Assembly: GCA_903833595.1 (NCBI GenBank)
Contig: CAILFU010000168.1
Location: 1 to 45,425, forward strand
Length of the DNA: 45,425 nt
DNA from: an uncultured Pseudomonadota bacterium
GTDB lineage: Bacteria; Pseudomonadota; Gammaproteobacteria; Burkholderiales; Methylophilaceae
Direction of reading: 5' to 3'
This document shows positions 17,525-24,283 of this stretch, one piece after another. The notes beneath the pieces were generated by a model that searched no databases, had not been told where the DNA came from, and worked only from the letters and a program-made list of their open reading frames with translations. Position numbers and translations under genes: made by a program. Numbering within the stretch: position 1 is the first letter of the stretch; every line of letters begins with the position of its first letter.

Positions 17525-18817
17525 TTATTTATCTTTTAAGTCTCTTATAAAAGCTTCCGCCAATTTACGAATGTCGTGACACATATCATATACATCTTCA
17601 CCCTTAAAGCTGTCCAATGTGGTATCAACTTGTTCCAATGTTCGTAGAGCCCTTTCTATTAATTCAATCGGCCTATCTTTCTCTGCCTGATCTTTAACGG
17701 TCTCTTCTGCAATTCCTTTAAGTTTTTTAACTATTGGTTTGGCTAAATTCTTGTAATCACGTTCCTTTCCGCTTATTAAGTTCTCAGGACTTTCCTCAGG
17801 GTGTTCTTGGCAGAGTTGATTTAGTGAGGGCTCTTCTTGTTGAATTTTCTCAATTTCTGAAAAAAAGTTTGATGAATTTTTTTTCCATAATTCACCGTAA
17901 TTAAAAAGGCCTTGCCCTTTACTAGGATTAGCTAAAATTCTTAAATCATGTGCACCAAATCCAGCGCGTACTGAATAGAAATAAACTGCTTTTAAATCTT
18001 CGATGTCTGTGGCATCAGGCTGCCAATCTCGCCCCTGAATTGATCTGCCATCTTGGCCGCCATGTGATTTTAAATAGCTTACCAAGTCAGTAAATGGACC
18101 TTCGACCTCATCTTCATCTAGGAGCCGATACATCTGGTCATAATTCTTATCAATGGATAATAAATATTGATCCATTAACTCCAGTATTTTTAAATACTTA
18201 GCAATTTCGGGGTCTTTAACCCCCATCATTTTAGCAATTTCACTAATACTAAAACCATCATTAGTTAATTCTCTACACTTTAGATACTTTTCAATTGGGC
18301 TGTAATCTACCTTAGCATCAACACCCATTTGGAAGATGGTTTCTAGTTTTCTAATTTCCTTTGGATTCGATTCTATCGTCTCATCTAATATCACTGCTGT
18401 AAAGTATGTAGGGGAGGTGTGATTTCTTTCAGCAATTTTCTTTAAAAGCATACATCTTCTGTTGCCGTCTACAATCACCCCATCTCGAGTAACAATGCCA
18501 TACTCAAGTTGACCCTTCTCATCAAGGTCTTTTAAGGTTTCTTCATTGCGGCTCTTATTGGAATTCATCAGGAACTCAACAATTTTCTTTTCACCCTCGG
18601 GGTCAGAAGCATTTATCGGGGAGTGTAATTTTTCAAATTGTTTTACGAATGTACCAATTCGTCCATTGAATTGATTGAAAATTAAGTATTCCACAGGAAT
18701 TTTATAAACGGGATGCGGCTCAGCCATTTGACTTTTGTAAACAAGTGGCTTAGTACTGATTGGTTTTTGAGTATCCATTAACTCTCTCAACTTTTGTTCC
18801 CTGCTGACGGCGTCCAT
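17525..18817 (-). CDS. ParB/Srx-fold protein with DGNRR motif, defence cassette
   Basis: A 430-residue protein with an N-terminal ParB-like domain (about 38-150): VYKIPVEYLIFNQFNGRI, then YGIVTRDGVIVDGNRRCMLL with the key D117-G-N-R-R121. A helix-turn-helix-like stretch follows (188-212, SISEIAKMMGVKDPEIAKYL), as in chromosomal ParB. The C-terminal half is charged and helical and not recognised. ParB/Srx folds bind CTP or ATP in some families, act as nucleases in others, and occur in the DndB, DpdB and DUF262 proteins of DNA-modification defence systems. With no ParA beside it and a methyltransferase 8 bp upstream, a defence role is more likely than partition. Confidence 0.78.
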   Translation of the reverse strand: MDAVSREQKLRELMDTQKPISTKPLVYKSQMAEPHPVYKIPVEYLIFNQFNGRIGTFVKQFEKLHSPINASDPEGEKKIVEFLMNSNKSRNEETLKDLDEKGQLEYGIVTRDGVIVDGNRRCMLLKKIAERNHTSPTYFTAVILDETIESNPKEIRKLETIFQMGVDAKVDYSPIEKYLKCRELTNDGFSISEIAKMMGVKDPEIAKYLKILELMDQYLLSIDKNYDQMYRLLDEDEVEGPFTDLVSYLKSHGGQDGRSIQGRDWQPDATDIEDLKAVYFYSVRAGFGAHDLRILANPSKGQGLFNYGELWKKNSSNFFSEIEKIQQEEPSLNQLCQEHPEESPENLISGKERDYKNLAKPIVKKLKGIAEETVKDQAEKDRPIELIERALRTLEQVDTTLDSFKGEDVYDMCHDIRKLAEAFIRDLKDK

Positions 18818-18825
18818 AAGATTCC

Positions 18826-20517
18826 TTAGGTTAGTTTATGAAGTGCGTACGATGCCATAATCTGAGAAACTGGTACAAAACCTTTAGGAAAAAGGTCGCA
18901 AGCTGGCACAGGCTTATTAATTTGATCTACAGAGAATGTTTGAATGATTTTCTTTATTTCTTTTACTCTGTTAATTGGATTTTTTATATCTTCAAGATTT
19001 AAATCTTCTTCATAGATTGCTTGATTATTAGAGTTAATTTTTGGTATATCTAATTCAAAAATCCTCATTTTAAAATCATGGAATTGTGGAAAATGACCTA
19101 CAAGTATTTTCTCAATTTTGTTTATATCATGACTATTAAAAACTTTAACTTTGTGATTTAACCCAGTGCCTGCAAAAGCTGCTACATACCATTTCTTACC
19201 AACGCTATCATTTTTTATAGGATGGTAGTTCAGCAAATCTACAGTCATATTGCCTTGTTTAAGTGGGTGTCTTCTAAAACGTGAATTAATGGCTCTACGC
19301 TTGGGATTATCAAACTTTCTTTCTGAAAAGGTATTTAAATTAAATACTTTCTCATTTAGGCCCTTAAATTTATCAAAATTAGGTAAAAAAACTGGAGCCA
19401 ATCCGACTTTATCTCTAATTGCCTTAGCTAAAGCTGCGCTCAGGTGAGGAGAAACTGAATTTCCAATTTGTTTCCATTTTTGCGATTCTGAGCCAACAAA
19501 TTGATAGCAATAAGGATACCCCATCAAAGTGGCAATCTCACGGATTGTAGGTAGTCTATATTCACCATTTCCAACCCGATTGTATTCTGACTTGAAAATA
19601 ATAGCTTCACGTGTTGATGCCGAGCGAGTTGCCATAATAGTTCTAGAGCTTCTAGTTTCAATTTCAGGAAATGACATTTTGCCCATATAAGGATGATTAA
19701 CTTTACAATGCTCAGCTTTTTCCCATTCAATCTTATATAACCCAGTGTCGTAGAAATGATCAGTCATCTCGTTTAAGGAAACCTGAAGCGAAGGATAATT
19801 CGGATCTGTAAAAGAATATTCACATGGATTTTTGGCAAGTTTAAAATTTGGGGCAGGTATTGATGAACGTATTTCCCCGACTGTTATTTGCTGAGTAACA
19901 GTTTTTTCTGGGTGCAGGTATTCACCAGTTTCAATCCATTCACCAACTACATAGCGTCTGCGATTTTGTGGTGCACCATAGTCTGCAGCATTAAGGACTT
20001 CGCCCTTAATATAAAGTACTACGTCCTTAGGATTCTTCCTCAAAGATATAGCCCACTCTTTCAAATTTAACTCTTCAAAAGTATATTGGGCTTTAATGTG
20101 AGATTGCGATTCTGGGACATTTTCCATGTACCAAGCTTTTAGCACAGAGTTAGGCTTACTTTTTTGAATTGCTATAACCCTTAAGAAAGCTTTGATTAAC
20201 TTTACACCATCTGTTTTGTCGGCTTTCCCCGCTCTATTTGACATCGAAAAAGAGACGCAAGATGGGCTACCTATAATTACTTCAGCCTCAGGTAGTTTGA
20301 TTGCATCGGTAACATCGTCTGAACTTTTACCCCAAAAGTCTAGTACGTTTTGAATGGTGTCGTTCAGATGATGGTTCAGATTATGGGAATCTAAGGCATT
20401 TTGCCAAAAATCAATCCCCTTTATGATACTAAAACCCTGCTGTCTGAACCCTTCTGAGAAGCCGCCAGCACCGCAAAAAAAATCAATTACTTTTAAAGAT
20501 TTATCCATTATCAGCAT
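18826..20517 (-). CDS. C5 DNA cytosine methyltransferase with C-terminal extension
   Basis: A 563-residue m5C methyltransferase. Motif I is IDFFCGAGGFS (11-21), motif IV GSPSCVSFS with catalytic C87, motif VI ENV (132-134), motif VIII QNRRR (184-188), motif IX SSRTIMATRSAS and motif X IGNSV (351-355). About 100 residues between VIII and IX form the target recognition domain. Motif IV departs from the usual PPCQ (it reads PSCV). Residues about 370-563 are an extension not part of the catalytic fold, containing GNMTVDLLNYHP and WYVAAFAGTGLNHKVKVF. It is the first gene of the cassette; ATG 20517 or the ATG three codons later may be used. I infer it protects host DNA. Confidence 0.88.
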   Translation of the reverse strand: MLIMDKSLKVIDFFCGAGGFSEGFRQQGFSIIKGIDFWQNALDSHNLNHHLNDTIQNVLDFWGKSSDDVTDAIKLPEAEVIIGSPSCVSFSMSNRAGKADKTDGVKLIKAFLRVIAIQKSKPNSVLKAWYMENVPESQSHIKAQYTFEELNLKEWAISLRKNPKDVVLYIKGEVLNAADYGAPQNRRRYVVGEWIETGEYLHPEKTVTQQITVGEIRSSIPAPNFKLAKNPCEYSFTDPNYPSLQVSLNEMTDHFYDTGLYKIEWEKAEHCKVNHPYMGKMSFPEIETRSSRTIMATRSASTREAIIFKSEYNRVGNGEYRLPTIREIATLMGYPYCYQFVGSESQKWKQIGNSVSPHLSAALAKAIRDKVGLAPVFLPNFDKFKGLNEKVFNLNTFSERKFDNPKRRAINSRFRRHPLKQGNMTVDLLNYHPIKNDSVGKKWYVAAFAGTGLNHKVKVFNSHDINKIEKILVGHFPQFHDFKMRIFELDIPKINSNNQAIYEEDLNLEDIKNPINRVKEIKKIIQTFSVDQINKPVPACDLFPKGFVPVSQIMASYALHKLT

Positions 20518-20543
20518 ATTGTAATGTATAAATTCTTTAGTAC

Positions 20544-20573
20544 ATAATAAGAAAATTTCACTTATAAATACAA
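20544..20573 (-). promoter_or_regulatory. Possible promoter of the methyltransferase cassette
   Basis: On the minus strand, TTGTAT (20568-20573) and TATTAT (20544-20549) are separated by 18 bp and lie 27 bp upstream of the methyltransferase ATG. The region is AT-rich, so chance matches are common and this is a weak call. No other promoter-like site is clearer between the tRNA remnant and the gene. Confidence 0.3.
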
Positions 20574-20619
20574 CATTTTATGAGGCAATTACCAGGGTGG
20601 TCGCTAATCGAAAAATCGC

Positions 20620-20658
20620 ACAAAAGATAACGCCCCAATCTTTCGAAAGGGCTGTCTT
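20620..20658. repeat. Imperfect direct repeat, copy 1 (pairs with 22853-22891)
   Basis: This 39-bp stretch matches 22853-22891 at 36 positions by direct comparison (mismatches at 20628, 20652 and 20653). The core ACGCCCCAATCTTTCGAAAG is shared exactly. The other copy can form a GC-rich hairpin (ACGCCCC/GGGGCGT); this copy has lost part of that stem. In both copies it directly precedes a sequence resembling the tRNA-Met 3' end, so it marks old element ends. Confidence 0.75.
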
Positions 20659-20700
20659 TGTAGTGAAAGAGGGACTTGAACCCTCAACCCTGTGATTATG
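20659..20700 (-). other. tRNA-Met 3'-half remnant (old attachment site)
   Basis: Bases 20661-20700 match tRNA-Met bases 32451-32490 at 35 of 40 positions, including 23 identical bases from GTGAAAGAGGGACTTGAACC onward. The copy runs from the acceptor 3' strand through the T-arm to the anticodon loop (GATTATG) and then diverges; the CCA end and the whole 5' half are missing. It is therefore a remnant left by site-specific integration at the tRNA, not a working tRNA. Confidence 0.85.
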
Positions 20701-20738
20701 CATTTCAGTCATGAGATATTTTATTCTAATAATTATTT

Positions 20739-21599
20739 CTAGGCTGAGAAGCCATTTATAAATTGTTGTAACAGGCGTTCTGAATGATGCAGTGGGTTTT
20801 CCATCGCCTTTAATTCTTTTGCCATGTCTTGAATGAGGTATCTTCTTTTTTCACCGTTGATTATTGTAAGTATCTGTTCTTTCGTTGTTTGAGATGCCAT
20901 CTTTGATGCATCCTTGCCAAGCAACCAAGCGCCTGTTAATTCAATGTCATAGTCTGCTGCTTCTAGTGCTGCAATTGCAATATTATCTTCGTAGATTCTA
21001 GTCTCATTTCCTGCTTCATGATAACTCCTTAAAAGCGCGGCCAAATCAATTGCATCTTTTGATTTGGAGTCATGCCTACGATCCACCCATGCAAATATTT
21101 TGAGTATTGCAATACTTGGTAGTGATGCTATAGAAATGGTTAGGTCTGGCTCTAGTTCTAACTTTATCGCCGCATTAAGCGCATCTCTATATCCGGCAAC
21201 ATTTAAAATTACTGACATCTCTGGCGGCCATTTGATGGTATCAGGTGTAGTTTCAATTGCGCCAAAAGGGATTAAGTCTATTTCATATGCATGCTGTTGT
21301 TCGGCAGTATTAAAAAAGAGTTGGTGAATTTTGCCATTTGATTGTGTAAAGCCACATTCATTAATTAAGTATGCTTTAATTTTTTCATACATAGTCCAGT
21401 TTTCGATTGCTAATGCAAAGTCAATATCATTAGATGTCCTACCAGCACTTAATCCAAATACATGTTCCAGCAGTATTATTCTTGCTGTTGCACCTATCAT
21501 AAATATTTCAAAATCTAGCACTTGAGCGGCTTTGTAAACTTCACGTATTACAGCTACTCTCATCGGATCTAATGCTCTAATGGGCTTAGTCATAGGCAT
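20739..21599 (-). CDS. AbiEii-type nucleotidyltransferase toxin
   Basis: A 286-residue nucleotidyltransferase of the DNA polymerase beta superfamily, AbiEii/AbiGii toxin type. The signature is G36-A-T-A-R40 with catalytic aspartates D58 and D60 (SNDIDFAL) and a third, D107, in AYEIDLIPFG. AbiEii toxins transfer nucleotides to RNA targets (tRNA acceptor ends in studied homologues) and cause abortive infection. The start is ATG 21599 (or 21593); it overlaps the antitoxin gene end, as usual for the pair. A longer TTG start at 21653 would add an unlikely 18 residues. It ends 39 bp from the tRNA remnant. Confidence 0.82.
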   Translation of the reverse strand: MPMTKPIRALDPMRVAVIREVYKAAQVLDFEIFMIGATARIILLEHVFGLSAGRTSNDIDFALAIENWTMYEKIKAYLINECGFTQSNGKIHQLFFNTAEQQHAYEIDLIPFGAIETTPDTIKWPPEMSVILNVAGYRDALNAAIKLELEPDLTISIASLPSIAILKIFAWVDRRHDSKSKDAIDLAALLRSYHEAGNETRIYEDNIAIAALEAADYDIELTGAWLLGKDASKMASQTTKEQILTIINGEKRRYLIQDMAKELKAMENPLHHSERLLQQFINGFSA

Positions 21600-22632
21600 T
21601 TTCAATGTATTTTTCGTAGATAATTTTTGCTGTGTCAAAATTTCGAGGGTCAAGTGTTGCTAGTAAGTCTGCATATACTAATATTGGTGGCACAGTGTCT
21701 GCAGGTGGCTCATCTTTGAAATCCCAGAATGCGTCGATAAACTCAATGTCCCCTTGAGGGTCTGCTCTTAGCTTTTGGTCTACTACCATTCGAGTCATAT
21801 TCTTTTGTATGTCAGCGTTATGAAAATAAAGCGTGCATGTCTGTGGGCGTAAGTAGCCAGTTAGTTTTTCTGCTGCGACTTCTGCACCCCATTGCGCACC
21901 ATATTGCTTTGCGTCTACTGCATGCCACCAGTCGGGTGTTGGTGCCCTAAATTTTCTTACGTTAAGCCTTGGTCGTAATTTTATAGGGTAGTTAGTCACC
22001 CATTCTTGTATTAGTTTGTTACGTTCAAGCATAGTGCGTTTGGCCTTTTCACCAATGGTATAACCTCTTTCATCAAGGTCATAAAGTACCCATCCGATTG
22101 TTCCAAGTGCCACTCCGGCCACGTCATTAATATCTCTATAAGTAGCATTCAGCAAAGTCGGTTTGCATAAAAGTGCAAATACAACTCTTAAATTGGTGGG
22201 TGTTACAGCTCTTTTGCCTTCGGGTCTGTCTAGCTTGAAGGTGTCATTTGGGCGTTGTCCTTTTATGAGGACAAATATGCCATGTCCTTTCAGGTAAGCA
22301 TTGCCTGTGGTGTCTATAAATTGCAAATCAAGCTCTCGGCATTTATCTGCCATTTCTTCTGTAATACGTGGGGCGACAAGCATTAATTGTTCGCCGTATG
22401 GACCTAGACGGTGTTTTAGTTCAGCTATATGTGCAAAGCGATCTACTCGCTTAATCTCTGCTATGACAATAAGGTTCTTGCCATTTATTGTTAATTCAAC
22501 TGTAGCATCACCACGCATGCCTTTTGCAAACTCGGGTTCAATGTCGGTTATACGACCATTGATCCCCGTAGTTTGTTGCAAAGCGTCTAAAGCTCTTGCT
22601 AATATTAGATGTTCTGTTTTAAGTATTTTCAT
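21586..22632 (-). CDS. AbiEi-family antitoxin / autorepressor
   Basis: A 348-residue protein encoded directly upstream of, and overlapping, the AbiEii toxin gene, matching the type IV AbiEi antitoxin arrangement. Around residues 155-195 a winged-helix-like stretch (YRDINDVAGVALGTIGWVLY then DLDERGY) can bind DNA. Unusually for short AbiEi proteins, the first 130 residues resemble a PD-(D/E)XK fold: D42 (GDATVELTI) and E59-x-K61 (VIAEIKRVD). Studied AbiEi proteins repress their own promoter by binding inverted repeats; two near-identical palindromes lie just upstream here. Confidence 0.78.
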   Translation of the reverse strand: MKILKTEHLILARALDALQQTTGINGRITDIEPEFAKGMRGDATVELTINGKNLIVIAEIKRVDRFAHIAELKHRLGPYGEQLMLVAPRITEEMADKCRELDLQFIDTTGNAYLKGHGIFVLIKGQRPNDTFKLDRPEGKRAVTPTNLRVVFALLCKPTLLNATYRDINDVAGVALGTIGWVLYDLDERGYTIGEKAKRTMLERNKLIQEWVTNYPIKLRPRLNVRKFRAPTPDWWHAVDAKQYGAQWGAEVAAEKLTGYLRPQTCTLYFHNADIQKNMTRMVVDQKLRADPQGDIEFIDAFWDFKDEPPADTVPPILVYADLLATLDPRNFDTAKIIYEKYIENAYD

Positions 22633-22649
22633 TTTGTTTAATAATTCAT

Positions 22650-22672
22650 AATGTTCGCGTTACGTGAACATT
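22650..22672. promoter_or_regulatory. AbiEi operator 1 (imperfect palindrome)
   Basis: A 23-bp palindrome with half-sites ATGTTCGCGT / ACGTGAACAT (one mismatch) centred on 22661. It covers the start-site side of the likely -10 box of the antitoxin promoter and lies 18 bp upstream of the antitoxin ATG. It matches operator 2 except for one base. Confidence 0.75.
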
Positions 22673-22697
22673 ATTGCATATTGAACAAGATTGTCAA
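22670..22697 (-). promoter_or_regulatory. Promoter of the AbiE operon
   Basis: On the minus strand a perfect -35, TTGACA (22692-22697), is followed after 16 bp by AATAAT (22670-22675), a 5/6 match to the -10 consensus. The -10 overlaps operator 1, and operator 2 lies upstream of the -35, so the promoter is framed by two repressor sites. Confidence 0.7.
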
Positions 22698-22719
22698 CAC
22701 TTTTGTTCATTAAAAATTA

Positions 22720-22740
22720 ATGTTCACGTAACGTGAACAT
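22720..22740. promoter_or_regulatory. AbiEi operator 2 (perfect palindrome)
   Basis: A 21-bp perfect palindrome, ATGTTCACGT-A-ACGTGAACAT, centred on 22730, 69 bp from operator 1. Half-sites TGAACAA (22682-22688) and TTGTTCA (22703-22709) between the two operators may be a weaker third site. Confidence 0.75.
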
Positions 22741-22777
22741 ATTTATCTTATGAACTAATGCTTAAACGAAGCCAGTA

Positions 22778-22804
22778 CACATTCGGACAATTTGTCCGAA
22801 TGTG
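22778..22804. promoter_or_regulatory. 27-bp perfect palindrome, probable orphan operator
   Basis: CACATTCGGACAA and its exact reverse complement are separated by a single T. It differs from the AbiE operators and has no T-run, so it resembles a dimeric-repressor site rather than a terminator. No gene starts nearby on the plus strand; the nearest start is the AbiEi antitoxin 146 bp away on the minus strand. Confidence 0.55.
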
Positions 22805-22852
22805 AAAGCTAAAATTAAAATGTAGTTAATTGACTGCTAGGTCACTGCGTCG

Positions 22853-22891
22853 ACAAAAGAAAACGCCCCAATCTTTCGAAAGGGGCGTCTT
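22853..22891. repeat. Imperfect direct repeat, copy 2, with GC-rich hairpin
   Basis: This matches 20620-20658 at 36 of 39 positions. Here the hairpin ACGCCCC / GGGGCGT is intact (22863-22888) and could end transcription, with A- or T-rich flanks. It directly precedes a degraded tRNA-Met 3' end. Confidence 0.75.
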
Positions 22892-22894
22892 GAG

Positions 22895-22907
22895 TGGTGG
22901 GAAAGAG
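22895..22907. other. Putative distal attachment site of the tRNA-Met element
   Basis: TGGTGGGAAAGAG matches the tRNA-Met 3' end on the plus strand (TGGTGGTGAAAGAG, from 32448) with one missing T, and it includes the CCA end. The identity is short and stops after 13 bases. Its position next to repeat copy 2 and just outside the GTTACCCC arm repeats supports it as the far attachment site of the integrase-bearing element. Confidence 0.45.
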
Positions 22908-23194
22908 TCCCCCAAACAATCGCCTATAATCAATTATATATAGTGGTTTACTAATTTAGTGTTATAGAGTTACCCCCAAAGTTACCCCAATTAGTTTAAC
23001 TCTTCTATATTTCCCGTGTGAGCGATATGCTTCTAATGTTACCTCAAGCCGTCATTCTATACGCCTAAACAAACTGAGATAAATAGGGTGGGGGGGTATT
23101 TTCTATATGGTGATGGTGGTCGGGTAATGGTACCTGCCTATCGTATCTGTCACAGCGTTAGGTTGGGATGCAGTCCCTCTAACTCATTATTCAT
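22908..23194. other. Non-coding left end of the element
   Basis: I see no gene here. It holds two GTTACCCC repeats (22969-22976 and 22981-22988), the second extended to GTTACCCCAATT exactly as at 32325-32336. A run of seven G lies at 23090-23096. It probably contains integrase arm-binding sites and the end of the ATP-grasp transcript. Confidence 0.5.
22969..22988. repeat. Paired GTTACCCC repeats, left arm
   Basis: Two copies of GTTACCCC spaced 12 bp apart start to start. The right end of the element has two copies 13 bp apart. Such paired short repeats inside both ends fit arm-type integrase binding sites. Confidence 0.5.
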
Positions 23195-24079
23195 TTAATT
23201 TGTGCTTAAATAATTACATACCTCTTTAACCAGCCCCACTTTATTTTCGTAATCAAGGAATACCCATTGCCCATTAGCGTTATATTCAAGAAAGATTAAC
23301 TCTCCATTTCTTTCTAGAAAATCTATTCTCCCCCAATTAACTTTCAGGTCAGCGCAGAATTTATCAATAGCAATATTCTCTTTTGCACTTAACTCTCTAA
23401 GATTCCATTGTTTTGTATCTTTAAAGTCTTGTTCTGAGCGCCAATCTAATCCCTTCAAGTCTTTACGACTCCTCTGAAATGCAAATGACTTACCATTACA
23501 AATAAATATAGTAGTGTCATATTCAGCGTCAATGGTTTCTTGTAAGTACCAAGGGAACTCTGGGTTAAGTTTATTAACATCTACGGCGGTAGTGAATAAG
23601 GTGTGATTAGTTGTTGTCAGTCCTGAAGATAAAGACTTAGCTACAACATTTTTATTTTTTAGATTTGGTGCTTTTTTGAAACCCCATCCAGTAAATGTCT
23701 CGGGGGTGGGGAAGTGATTCTGTGCTACGGACAAGATATGTATTTTGCCGTTCCTGTTATGAAAATCTGAAGGGGTTCCCTTGACTAGATTGCGGTGAAA
23801 GAACCAGTTATATATCTCTCTAAAAACATATTTAACTTCTTCATTTACAAAATCATCTTCATGAGCTTGATAATTTGTAACTTTCCACCAAAAACAATGG
23901 GATGCAGTTTCGGACGTTATTTCTAACCCAGCTGGATTCTTAATTCTCCAATAGCTTGGCGTTAATTCAACTTCATACTCTTCAAAAATATCAAAATTAA
24001 ATCTGAATGCTTTTTCATTGATTTGTTCAAAAAGTAAATCTGACGTACCATCAAAAGAAGCTGTTAAAACTAATAGCAC
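23195..24079 (-). CDS. ATP-grasp peptide ligase, graspetide (MvdD-like) maturase
   Basis: A 294-residue ATP-grasp enzyme of the MvdC/MvdD-related peptide maturase type. It has a pre-ATP-grasp N-terminus (LLVLTASFDGTSDLL), a lysine of the nucleotide site (K148, NVVAKSLSSG), WYLQETIDAEYDTTIFI and KGLDWRSEQ segments typical of the family, then D253 (NWGRIDFLE) and the Mg-binding FLEYNANGQW (263-272; E265 and N267 or N269). Such enzymes join Thr/Ser or Lys side chains to Asp/Glu side chains in a precursor peptide. The start is GTG 24079, 21 bp after the precursor stop, so the two genes form an operon. No dedicated transporter or protease is visible. Confidence 0.8.
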   Translation of the reverse strand: MLLVLTASFDGTSDLLFEQINEKAFRFNFDIFEEYEVELTPSYWRIKNPAGLEITSETASHCFWWKVTNYQAHEDDFVNEEVKYVFREIYNWFFHRNLVKGTPSDFHNRNGKIHILSVAQNHFPTPETFTGWGFKKAPNLKNKNVVAKSLSSGLTTTNHTLFTTAVDVNKLNPEFPWYLQETIDAEYDTTIFICNGKSFAFQRSRKDLKGLDWRSEQDFKDTKQWNLRELSAKENIAIDKFCADLKVNWGRIDFLERNGELIFLEYNANGQWVFLDYENKVGLVKEVCNYLSTN

Positions 24080-24100
24080 GTCAGGCTTTCACTAACTTAA

Positions 24101-24283
24101 TTAGTCGTTATCAGCATCATTTGGTCTACCAGTGTAGTCATATGTTTGAGTGCCGTTCATTGTCACTTGCTGCCATGCTACAGTAGTATTTTTTTGCAAT
24201 TGATGGTCATACATAGGCGCTGCAACGTCAATGCGCATCGGCGCAGTTGCTAGCATTAATGGTGTTAAAAGTTCAATAATCAT
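24101..24283 (-). CDS. Putative graspetide precursor peptide (60 aa)
   Basis: A 60-residue peptide with a strong AAGGAG site 6 bases before its ATG, directly upstream of the ATP-grasp ligase gene. The first 40 residues would be the leader (LLTPLMLATAPMRIDVAAP, then YDHQLQKNTT). The last 20 form a likely core beginning TMNGTQTYDYTG and ending PNDADND. The core holds four Thr (41, 45, 47, 51) and four Asp (49, 56, 58, 60), suited to omega-ester links. There is no PFFARFL-type microviridin leader motif and no cysteine. The precursor role is inferred from gene context, size and composition. Confidence 0.68.
   Translation of the reverse strand: MIIELLTPLMLATAPMRIDVAAPMYDHQLQKNTTVAWQQVTMNGTQTYDYTGRPNDADND

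Larger units (their letters stand above)
20659..22891. mobile_element. Older element remnant carrying the AbiE pair
   Basis: The segment between the tRNA-Met remnant at 20.66 kb and the second repeat copy at 22.85-22.89 kb holds only the AbiE-like toxin-antitoxin genes and their promoter. It is flanked by related 39-bp repeats but contains no integrase. The simplest reading is an earlier integrated element, decayed or deleted down to its defence cargo, with a newer element later inserted on the tRNA side. Exact ends are inferred. Confidence 0.5.

Noticed and set aside
17525-18817. Plasmid or chromosome partition ParB
   Set aside because: There is no ParA gene or parS-like site nearby, and the gene is wedged between a methyltransferase and a helicase in one operon.
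20659-20700. Possible second tRNA-Met gene
   Set aside because: Only the 3' half matches; the 5' acceptor strand, D-arm and CCA are missing and the sequence diverges after the anticodon loop.
22863-22888. Simple transcription terminator
   Set aside because: The hairpin could terminate, but it is part of a 39-bp repeat shared with 20620-20658 next to tRNA remnants, so an element-end role explains it better.
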